A stretch of DNA of 53,652 bases from contig NZ_FNIA01000022.1 in the NCBI RefSeq assembly GCF_900103505.1, positions 1 to 53,652 on the forward strand. The letters are read 5' to 3'. The stretch comes from Haloarchaeobius iranensis (lineage in GTDB: Archaea > Halobacteriota > Halobacteria > Halobacteriales > Natrialbaceae). How positions within the stretch are numbered: position 1 is the stretch's first letter; the number at the start of each line of letters is the position of its first letter. Shown piece after piece: positions 40,488 to 47,051 of the stretch. The notes below the pieces were generated by a model. The model was not told where the DNA came from. It saw nothing but the letters and a program-made list of their open reading frames with translations, and made no database searches. Position numbers and translations under genes: made by a program.

Positions 40488-42161
40488 TCAGCGCACCAGC
40501 TCGGAGACGCGCCGGCTGAGTTCCTCAGGCGTCGTGGCCGGTTCGCTCGTCTCGTCGCCGCGGACGGCGTACGCCGCGTCGGGCTCGTCGTAGCCCGTCG
40601 CGGCGGGCACGACGACCTTCTCGTGGTCGGCCATCCGGAGCGCGGCGCGGTGGAGGTCACTGCCCGCGTCGGCGGTCACGGCGATGACGAGCGGCTCGTT
40701 CAGCAGCCGCGACACCGCGCTGCCGTAGGCCGCGATACGCACGCCGAAGCGGTCCGCCGCGCCGGCGAACGCCGCGAGCGTCTCCCGTGCTACCTCGTGG
40801 TAGCGGTCCTCCCCGGTCAGCACCGCGAGGTCGAGCAGCGCGTCGGCGAGCTCGACGTTGCCGTCGAGCGGGCGGAGCGGCCGGTCGAGCAGGCCCACGC
40901 CCGCCGACGGACCGTCGACGAAGGAATCATCGGAGCGGAGCGTCTCGATGGCATGGTCGGCGACCGCCTGCGCCGTCCCGGTCAGGTCCACGTCGCCGTC
41001 AGCACCGGCGAGCGCGTCCGGCCCGAGCACCTGCCGCGCCTTCGTCAGCGCGCCGACGACCCGCGCGTGGTCGACGAGCAGGCCCGTCGCGCCCGCCTCC
41101 TCGTCCGTCCGGTAGTGGGTCACGACGCCGTCCTCGACGAGGTCGTCGACGACGTGGGTCAGTGCGCGCTCGGCGTACCGGCGCGCGCCCTCGTCGTCGG
41201 TGTAGCCGTGGTAGGTGAGCAGCGCGTCGACCGCGAGCGCGTTCCAGTCCGCGAAGACGGTGTCGTCGACCGGCGGCGCCGACATCGACTCGCGGTCGCT
41301 CGCCTCCGCCGCGTAGTAGTCCCGCCCCGCTCCGGCGGCCTGGCTGCCCGCGAACGCCTCGCCCGTCCAGAGCGTCGTCGTCAGGTAGTCCACCGTCGAC
41401 GCCGCCGGCTGGCGCAGCTCCGCCTTCCCCGTCAGCAGGTAGGCGTTCGCGAACGCCCGGACCAGGGCGGCGTTCGTGTCCAGCACCTTCTCGTAGTGCA
41501 CGTCGGTCCAGTCCGGGTTGCCCGCGAAGCGGAAGAACCCGCCCTCGTAGTCGTCCAGCAGGTTCGCGCTCACGGCGTTCAGGCTCCGCATCGCCTGCTC
41601 CTGCTCGCGCTTGAGCGCGAACTCGACCGTGCGGGGCATCGGGAACTTCTCCGCCTCGCCCCAGCCGCCCGCATGCTCGTCGTACGCCGCCCGGAGCTGG
41701 CCGACGAGGTTCGACTCGATGTCAGCCGTGAGCTCTCCCGCAGGGGTGTCGGTGCCCTGGAGTGCCCGGGGGACCCGCCCGGCGTCTGTCCCGCGGGAGT
41801 CCCACATCTCCCGCACCGAGTCGAGCACCTGCCGCATCCCGTCCACGCCGAGGTAGCCCGCGCCCGTGAGCACCTCGCCGGCGGGCGTCAGGAACACCGT
41901 CGACGGGAAGCCGCCCATGTTGTACCGGTCGCGAACCCTGGGATGACGGTCCACGTCGACCCTGACCGGGACGAACCCGTCGTTCACGTTCGCCGCGATC
42001 CTGGGCTCGTCGTACGTCTCGCGGTCCATCTCGTGGCAGTGCGAGCACCACGTCGCGGAGAGCGAGAGCAGGACCGGCTGGTTTCGAGCGTCTGCCGCGT
42101 CGAAGGCGTCCTGGCCCCACTCCCGCCACTCGACGCGCGTCTCGCGTGCGGAGTCGTCCAT
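40488..42161 (-). CDS. DUF255/YyaL-like thioredoxin-domain protein, short form
   Basis: The 557-residue protein has an N-terminal thioredoxin-like DUF255 domain with WCSHCHEMDRETYDEP (CxxC, residues about 38-41), VRVDVDRHPRVRDRYN and GGFPSTVFLTP. An (alpha/alpha)6 barrel-like region follows, up to YAVRGDET. The family is related to spermatogenesis-associated protein 20 and YyaL, whose members usually run to about 650-700 residues. This one is shorter, with a compact barrel. Function is not established; the CxxC suggests redox chemistry. The TrmB gene follows, with no shared spacing that implies an operon. Confidence 0.85.
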   Translation of the reverse strand: MDDSARETRVEWREWGQDAFDAADARNQPVLLSLSATWCSHCHEMDRETYDEPRIAANVNDGFVPVRVDVDRHPRVRDRYNMGGFPSTVFLTPAGEVLTGAGYLGVDGMRQVLDSVREMWDSRGTDAGRVPRALQGTDTPAGELTADIESNLVGQLRAAYDEHAGGWGEAEKFPMPRTVEFALKREQEQAMRSLNAVSANLLDDYEGGFFRFAGNPDWTDVHYEKVLDTNAALVRAFANAYLLTGKAELRQPAASTVDYLTTTLWTGEAFAGSQAAGAGRDYYAAEASDRESMSAPPVDDTVFADWNALAVDALLTYHGYTDDEGARRYAERALTHVVDDLVEDGVVTHYRTDEEAGATGLLVDHARVVGALTKARQVLGPDALAGADGDVDLTGTAQAVADHAIETLRSDDSFVDGPSAGVGLLDRPLRPLDGNVELADALLDLAVLTGEDRYHEVARETLAAFAGAADRFGVRIAAYGSAVSRLLNEPLVIAVTADAGSDLHRAALRMADHEKVVVPAATGYDEPDAAYAVRGDETSEPATTPEELSRRVSELVR

Positions 42162-42306
42162 GTTTTGGGCTTCGAGTGTGCGTGCCTAAGGGTTGCGTGT
42201 TGTCGGTATTGATTGGTTGCTTGTGTGTCGGCATCGCGTTCGGTCCGACTGTCGAGAACAGCCAGAAAGCCTCGCCTGTCGTGGGAATACACCTTGACTC
42301 TAACAG

Positions 42307-42603
42307 CCAGAAAGCCCCGAGATGCTCGGCTCCCGCGACTCGCTGCGGTCCTCGTTCCTGCGGTCCTTGCTTCGTCGAGGTTCGCCGAGCACCTCGCCCC
42401 TTTCATTCCCACCGTCGGACCTGCGGTCCGACGAGCCCCCGTTCGCTCGCAGGCTCGCTCACGGGGACACCCGACAGCACCGCGACCGCACCGCACCTCA
42501 CGCCTCCCCAGCCGATTGCGATGCTCGCTTCGCTGCGCTTCTCATCCCTCGCGTGGATGGCTCGCGGCCTCGCAGGGCTCGGCACGCTCGCCAGCCGCGC
42601 GCC
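42307..42603 (-). repeat. Mosaic repeat copy B (inverted relative to copy A)
   Basis: Read on the minus strand, this part of the 466-base gene-free gap 42162-42627 has the same block order as 25804-26205. GGCGCGCGGCTGGCGAG (42587-42603), CGCGAGGGATGAG (42541-42553), a 27-base block (42491-42517), GCAAGGACCGCAGGAACG within 42346-42370, GAGCATCTCG (42318-42327) and GGGGCTTTCTGG follow one another. The spacer sequences differ. They include a perfect 8-bp hairpin with a 3-base loop, GTCGGACC-TGC-GGTCCGAC, at 42414-42432. The CTTTCTGGCTGTT end is repeated again around 42256-42270. No ORF in this gap is convincing. Confidence 0.75.
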
Positions 42604-42627
42604 AGTCGGAAAATCCAACTACGGCCG

Positions 42628-43944
42628 TCACCCGAGGACGGGCACCCGACGCACGCTCTCGTTGGTTGCCGGCGGTGTCACGGTGATACTCCCGTCGTCG
42701 CCGGTCACGGTCGCGCCGTCGACGAAGCCGGCGTCGCCCCAGAGCACGACGACGGTCTCGTCGCTGACGCGCAACAGGTCGAAGGCGTGCCCGTCGTGGG
42801 TCCACCGGCCGTTTGTCGCGTTCGCGCGCTGGTCGAGGAACTCCCGGAACGCGTTCTCGAACTCGGTGGCGTTGGCGGCGTCGTCCCACCGGAGTACCCA
42901 GGCGTGGCCCTGGTCGCTGTCCTGGAAGAACACGAGCTCGCGGTCCATCCCCCAGCCGGCGGCCGCCTCGGCGGCGCGGTCCGACCCGAGTGCGGGCCCG
43001 AGCAGGATGCGGGTGTACATCTCCCCGCGCACGTCCCGGCGACCGGTCTCCCACGCCGACGCGGAGACGTTCGCGGTCACGGTGAGGTTCCGGGGCGGTT
43101 CGTCGCCGCGCTCGGGGTGGAGGACCTGCTCGGTGGTCCGCGGCGGGTCGGCGTAGACCTCGTCGAGCTCCTGTGGCGAGTCGATTCGCTGGTGGAGGTA
43201 GGCCGCGCCGAGGTAGTGACCTGACCACATCACACGACGGACGATTCCGAAGTCGTCCCAGCGCGCAGCGACTTCCTCACTCAGGTTCGGCGATTCCGAC
43301 AGGTTTTCGTCGGCGTAGGTGTCCGCCACGTAGGTGGGGCCGCCCTCGACGAGTGCTCTCTGGACGCCCCCTCCATCCGTCGTCTGGAGGTACTCGCGGC
43401 CGATCTCGTCGAGCAACACCTGTCGTCGACCGTCCGATTGGTACCGATGCGAGAGCTCGTGCGCCAGCACGTTCGCGATGACCGAATCCGACGCGTTCGG
43501 CCCGTACATGACGTTGACCGGGCCGCCACTGCCGATGAGAACTCCCCCACCAGCGGGGAACGTCGTCACTTCCGTGCGTCCGAATACGTAGTGAAGGCCA
43601 GAGGTGCCCCCTTCGGCGGCTACTGCGGACATATTCTCTCTCCGGTCCACGGTCACCGTCACCGAGGAGACGTTGCTCGGCTGGACACGCTGGACGTACT
43701 CGGCGACGGGCCGGGCCTCGACCGGGAGCTCGTCACCCCGGACGTCGACCGCCAGGCGAGGCTCGCTCGCGGTGTTGTTCGGCCGCGTCGTCGCTGTCGA
43801 CGTATCCGGTGCTGTCGTCTGCGTGGTGGCTTCCGTCTCCGTCGCCGTCGGTTCGACGGTCGGAGCGGTCGTCCCTCCACCACTGAACCCGGAACAGCCG
43901 GCGAGCAGCGAGAGGAGTACCAGTGCGAGGACCAGTCGATTCAT
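42628..43944 (-). CDS. Lipoprotein with HExxH motif, candidate zinc peptidase
   Basis: The 438-residue protein has a lipoprotein signal (LVLALVLLSLLAGCSGF) and a Thr-rich linker (about 25-60). An extracellular domain follows with AHELSHRYQSDG (H162-E163-L-S-H166) and E200 in LVEGGPTYVADTY. HExxH plus a Glu about 34 residues on is the zinc-ligand arrangement of gluzincin-type metallopeptidases, which is suggestive, not proof. The C-terminal half (FFQDSDQGHAWVLRWDD to VVLWGDAGFVDG) is a separate domain with no recognised family. The minus-strand box GTTTTTTACT (43966-43975) gives leaderless spacing to the ATG. Confidence 0.72.
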   Translation of the reverse strand: MNRLVLALVLLSLLAGCSGFSGGGTTAPTVEPTATETEATTQTTAPDTSTATTRPNNTASEPRLAVDVRGDELPVEARPVAEYVQRVQPSNVSSVTVTVDRRENMSAVAAEGGTSGLHYVFGRTEVTTFPAGGGVLIGSGGPVNVMYGPNASDSVIANVLAHELSHRYQSDGRRQVLLDEIGREYLQTTDGGGVQRALVEGGPTYVADTYADENLSESPNLSEEVAARWDDFGIVRRVMWSGHYLGAAYLHQRIDSPQELDEVYADPPRTTEQVLHPERGDEPPRNLTVTANVSASAWETGRRDVRGEMYTRILLGPALGSDRAAEAAAGWGMDRELVFFQDSDQGHAWVLRWDDAANATEFENAFREFLDQRANATNGRWTHDGHAFDLLRVSDETVVVLWGDAGFVDGATVTGDDGSITVTPPATNESVRRVPVLG

Positions 43945-44036
43945 GGACAGTAATTACCGAACCAAAGTAAAAAACCGGTGCCTCGTCGGCCGTGGATAGA
44001 AAAAGGGCTTTGAGGGGTGGCCCGCAACACCCGTCC

Positions 44037-44630
44037 ATGCGAACGCTCCGGGTCATCGGGCTGCTGTTGCTCATCCCCCTGCTCGATGCGATCCTGCTCG
44101 TGGCCATCGCGGCCTGGGGCTTCCTCGGCCCCATCGAGACGGTCGCGCTGGTCGTGCTGACCGGGCTCATCGGGATGTTCCTCGTCCGCGCCGAAGGGCG
44201 CAGGACCATCCGGAAGATACAGCGCAAGCTCGCCGAGGGCAAGCCCCCGACGGACGAGCTCATGGACGGCGGCCTGCTCATCGCGGCCGGGGCGTTCCTC
44301 CTCACGCCGGGGTTCGTCACCGACGCGCTCGGCGTCCTGCTCACCATCCCCGTCACCCGGGTGCCCATCCGCGTCGTCCTGAAGAAGTACGTCGTCACGC
44401 CGTACATCGACAAGCAGGTCGACGGGATGGCGACCGGCAACGTCTGGACCTACGGCTTCCCCGAGGACGAGGACCCGTTCGAGAACGTCGGCGGCGCGAG
44501 CGGCGGTGGCGGCAGCTTCGGCGGCCCCGGCGCTGGCTCGGGAGACGTTGGCGGGGGCAGTAGCGACGACGACGACGTGTACGACCTCGGCGACGACGCC
44601 TACGACATCGAGTTCGAGGAGAAGGAGTGA
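44037..44630 (+). CDS. FxsA-family membrane protein
   Basis: The 197-residue protein starts with two TM helices (LLLLIPLLDAILLVAIAAWGF and ETVALVVLTGLIGMFLVRAEG). It then has a conserved GKPPTDELMDGGLLIAAGAFLLTPGFVTDALG segment, the hallmark of FxsA. A Gly/Ser-rich low-complexity tail and an acidic end (DDDDVYDLGDDAYDIE) follow. FxsA was named for relieving phage exclusion in E. coli; its true role is unknown. It precedes tRNA-Ile by 78 bases. Confidence 0.85.
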   Translation: MRTLRVIGLLLLIPLLDAILLVAIAAWGFLGPIETVALVVLTGLIGMFLVRAEGRRTIRKIQRKLAEGKPPTDELMDGGLLIAAGAFLLTPGFVTDALGVLLTIPVTRVPIRVVLKKYVVTPYIDKQVDGMATGNVWTYGFPEDEDPFENVGGASGGGGSFGGPGAGSGDVGGGSSDDDDVYDLGDDAYDIEFEEKE

Positions 44631-44665
44631 GCGTGCGACGGCCTGGCGATGGACTGCGAGAAAGA

Positions 44666-44679
44666 AACGTTTAAACGTT
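44666..44679 (+). promoter_or_regulatory. Palindromic promoter element before tRNA-Ile
   Basis: AACGTTTAAACGTT is a perfect 14-base palindrome with the TATA-like core TTTAAA centred about 36 bases before the first base of the tRNA. It is the most AT-rich spot in this gap and the likely tRNA promoter. The palindromic arms are unusual. Confidence 0.55.
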
Positions 44680-44708
44680 CCAGCACTCAACTCGAAATCG
44701 CAGACCTC

Positions 44709-44782
44709 GGGCCGATAGCTCAATCAGGTTGAGCGCCACTCTGATAAGGTGGAGGCTCTCGGTTCAAATCCGAGTCGGCCCA
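44709..44782 (+). tRNA. tRNA-Ile (anticodon GAU)
   Basis: The 74-base gene folds as a standard tRNA. The acceptor strands GGGCCGA and TCGGCCC pair perfectly. The D-arm contains TAGCTCAATCAGGTTGAGC, and the anticodon stem CCACT/GGTGG holds the loop CTGATAA with anticodon GAT at 44743-44745. The T-arm is CTCGG-TTCAAAT-CCGAG. No intron and no encoded CCA are present. A T-rich CACTTTTCG follows and may end transcription. Confidence 0.97.
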
Positions 44783-44858
44783 CTTTTCGTGCAGCCACGA
44801 CCCACCAGCGAGGCGTGACTGCCGAACGGTTTTGACTCCGGCGAGAGTCGCGGTAACT

Positions 44859-45746
44859 ATGGCCGAACTCGTGCGCACACCCGAAGCGCGGTTCGAGGGG
44901 CTCCCGGGCTACGACTACGACGCCGAGTACGTCAGCGTCGGCGAGCCGGAGATGGCCTACGTCGACGAGGGAGACGGGGAGGAGACGTTCCTCTGTCTAC
45001 ACGGCGAGCCGACGTACTCCTACCTCTACCGCAAGATGGTGCCGCCGCTCGCCGAGCAGGGGCGCGTGCTCGCCCCGGATTTCGTCGGCTTCGGTCGCTC
45101 GGAGAAGTACACCGACGAGGACGCCTACTCCTTCGACCGGCACTTCGACTGGCTCGTGACGTTCCTCGAGGAACTCGACCTCGACGGGCTCACCCTCGTC
45201 TGCCAGGACTGGGGCGGCATCCTCGGGCTCGCGGCGGCGGCACACCACCCCGAGCGGTTCGACCGCATCGTCCCGATGAACACCGGCATCCCCGACGGGA
45301 CCCAGGAGATGCCCGAGGTGTGGCACCAGTTCCGCGAGATGGTCGAGACCGCGGACCACCTGGACGTTGCCCCGCTGGTCGAGGCGGGCTGTGCGACGGA
45401 GCTTCCCGAGCCGGTGCTCGACGGCTACCGCGCGCCGTTCCACACCGAGGCGGTGAAGGCGAGCGTGCGAACCTGGCCGGGGATGGTACCGCTGTCGCCC
45501 GACGACGAGGGCGCGGCCGTGATGCGGGCGACCCGCGAGCGCCTCGCCGACTGGGAGAAGCCGGCGTTCGTGCTGTTCTCCGACTCGGACCCCATCACGC
45601 GGCCGAGCCGCGACCCGTTGCGCGAGTTCCTGCCGACGGCGGGCGAGCAGCCGGACGTGTGGGTCGAGGGAGCCGGGCACTTCCTGCAGGAGGACGCCGG
45701 CGAGGCGGTGGCCGAGCACATCGCCGGGTTCGTCGACCGGACGTAG
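44859..45746 (+). CDS. Haloalkane dehalogenase-like alpha/beta hydrolase
   Basis: The 295-residue protein has the hallmark HGEPTYSYLYRKM at 48-60. The nucleophile is D117 in CQDWGG, followed by the halide-type W118. D244 in SDSDPIT is the acid and H274 in GAGHFLQED the general base. This is the catalytic set and order of subfamily-I haloalkane dehalogenases such as DhlA, which hydrolyse halogenated alkanes to alcohols. The second halide-stabilising residue in the cap cannot be fixed by eye, so a related C-X hydrolase or epoxide-type hydrolase remains possible. The ATG at 44859 follows a TTTTGAC box by about 27 bases. Confidence 0.85.
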   Translation: MAELVRTPEARFEGLPGYDYDAEYVSVGEPEMAYVDEGDGEETFLCLHGEPTYSYLYRKMVPPLAEQGRVLAPDFVGFGRSEKYTDEDAYSFDRHFDWLVTFLEELDLDGLTLVCQDWGGILGLAAAAHHPERFDRIVPMNTGIPDGTQEMPEVWHQFREMVETADHLDVAPLVEAGCATELPEPVLDGYRAPFHTEAVKASVRTWPGMVPLSPDDEGAAVMRATRERLADWEKPAFVLFSDSDPITRPSRDPLREFLPTAGEQPDVWVEGAGHFLQEDAGEAVAEHIAGFVDRT

Positions 45747-45798
45747 CCCGGCCAGCCCGGCGGACAGAACTATGTGACCGCCGAGTCGTGTGAAGAGT

Positions 45799-46386
45799 AT
45801 GAAGCGTCGGGGGCAGGCCGGCATCGGGACCCTCGTCATGTTCGTGGCACTCGTCGTCGTCGCCGCCATCGCGTCGGGCGCGCTGCTGGGCGGGGCGAAC
45901 GCCATCCGGCTGCAGGCCCAGGAGGAGACGGAGTCCACCATCGCCGACATCGGGACCGGCGTGAACGTCGTCAACGAGGTCGGTCGCGTGGACGACGACG
46001 GCGAGAGCGTCCGGTACGTCCGCATCAGCGTCAAGCTCGGCCCGGGGACCAACGAGAGCGACCTGCGGAACGCGACAGTCCACTACACCGACGACGACAC
46101 GACGGCGACGCTGAACTTCACGAACCGCACCGCGAACGCGACGAACTTCTCGGTCACAGCGCCGGTCGACAGCGACGACTCCGCACCGGTGCTGAACGAC
46201 GACACCGACACGTTCCACGTCTTCGTCGCGGTGGAGGCCATCCGTGCTGGTGTCGAGGACGGCCCGGCCGGGATCACCTGGCTGTCGAACGCGGGACTGA
46301 CCATCGTCACGGAGAACGGAATGCGGACGACGGTGACGCTTTCCCCACCGGCTGCGCTCGACGGCAGGGAGTGGGTCATCGTCTGA
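45799..46386 (+). CDS. Orphan archaellin (flagellin-like) protein
   Basis: The 195-residue protein begins MKRRGQAGIGTLVMFVALVV, a class III prepilin signal cut by archaeal prepilin peptidase between G5 and Q6. The hydrophobic helix that would form the filament core follows, with the archaellin-type AIRLQAQEETESTIADIGTGVNVV after it. The rest is beta-rich with many Asn-x-Thr/Ser sites (ANATNFSVT, TNES). Archaellins build the archaellum or related filaments. No other fla/arl genes, arlI/arlJ or chemotaxis genes adjoin, so it is a stray copy. An upstream GTG (45790) is less likely than the ATG. Confidence 0.8.
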   Translation: MKRRGQAGIGTLVMFVALVVVAAIASGALLGGANAIRLQAQEETESTIADIGTGVNVVNEVGRVDDDGESVRYVRISVKLGPGTNESDLRNATVHYTDDDTTATLNFTNRTANATNFSVTAPVDSDDSAPVLNDDTDTFHVFVAVEAIRAGVEDGPAGITWLSNAGLTIVTENGMRTTVTLSPPAALDGREWVIV

Positions 46387-46457
46387 ACGAGGGACGTGAC
46401 GGGCAGCGGCGACCGGCCCGGTAGTCGGCGTGACGGCGGCCCGACCCCGTCGGGGGC

Positions 46458-46619
46458 CTACCAGTCGAGCCGTTCGACGCTGTAGCCGCCACAGTTCGGG
46501 CAGGTGTGGTACTGCACGTCGAAGCGCGACTCGCAGGACTGGCACGTGTACTCGCCCCCGGGCTCCCGTGTCGAAACGACGCCCTGGAGGCGGCGTTTGA
46601 CTGCAGTCAGCGGTCCCAT
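46458..46619 (-). CDS. 53-residue zinc-ribbon protein
   Basis: The protein has a basic start (VKRRLQGVVSTREPGGEYT) and two CxxC knuckles, CQSC and CPNCGG, separated by 10 residues in a compact ribbon. The start at 46619 fits a minus-strand TATA-like box (CGATTAAAATGG, 46643-46654) at leaderless distance. It belongs to the many small haloarchaeal zinc-finger proteins with no assigned role. It is convergent with the archaellin gene, 71 bases away. Confidence 0.7.
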   Translation of the reverse strand: MGPLTAVKRRLQGVVSTREPGGEYTCQSCESRFDVQYHTCPNCGGYSVERLDW

Positions 46620-46642
46620 CCTACTCTCAAACTGGCACAAGA

Positions 46643-46654
46643 CCATTTTAATCG
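46643..46654 (-). promoter_or_regulatory. TATA-like box for the 53-residue zinc-ribbon gene
   Basis: CGATTAAAATGG on the minus strand is centred about 29 bases before the ATG at 46619. Confidence 0.5.
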
Positions 46655-46729
46655 TTCGGCCTAAACGGCGTGACCCGCCAGTGGCAACCGGCCCGCCCTC
46701 TAACGGTGACAAGGCCCTCGCAGCCGTCC

Positions 46730-46744
46730 ACTTTCACTTTCACC
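46730..46744 (+). repeat. Tandem ACTTTC repeat in promoter gap
   Basis: ACTTTCACTTTCACC contains two exact tandem copies of a 6-base unit, about 44-58 bases before the ATG at 46788. It is unlike the GC-rich surroundings. It could be a binding site for a regulator of the downstream small protein and D-lactate dehydrogenase-type gene, or a chance repeat. Confidence 0.35.
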
Positions 46745-46787
46745 GCGCTTGGCTGGCCGTTATGTGTGGGCTCCCCCTATCGGGCGT

Positions 46788-46937
46788 ATGGCCACCCAGG
46801 ACATCGGCGAGGCGCTCGACGCTGCCCGGCTCGCGGCCGCCAGCGACGACTACGACGCGCTGGAGTCCGCCGGGCTCCGGCTGGTCGCGCTCGCCCGTCG
46901 CCACCGCCAGGAGGCTCGCCGGGCCGACGCCGACTGA
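46788..46937 (+). CDS. 49-residue hypothetical protein
   Basis: The frame MATQDIGEALDAARLAAASD continues to RRADAD and is predicted to be two amphipathic helices, with a basic/acidic tail. The start at 46788 was chosen because upstream codons read as non-coding. It is 114 bases before the big FAD/Fe-S gene on the same strand and may share its transcript. No family or function is known to me. Confidence 0.5.
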   Translation: MATQDIGEALDAARLAAASDDYDALESAGLRLVALARRHRQEARRADAD

Positions 46938-47051
46938 GCCGAATCGGCGGCGACCAGCCGCCCGGGCCGACCTGCGACCACGCTGGCGCGGGGCCGTCAG
47001 GACCTGCCGCACTCGCCACGTTTTACACCGCTGGCTGCCCCAGTCTCCGCC

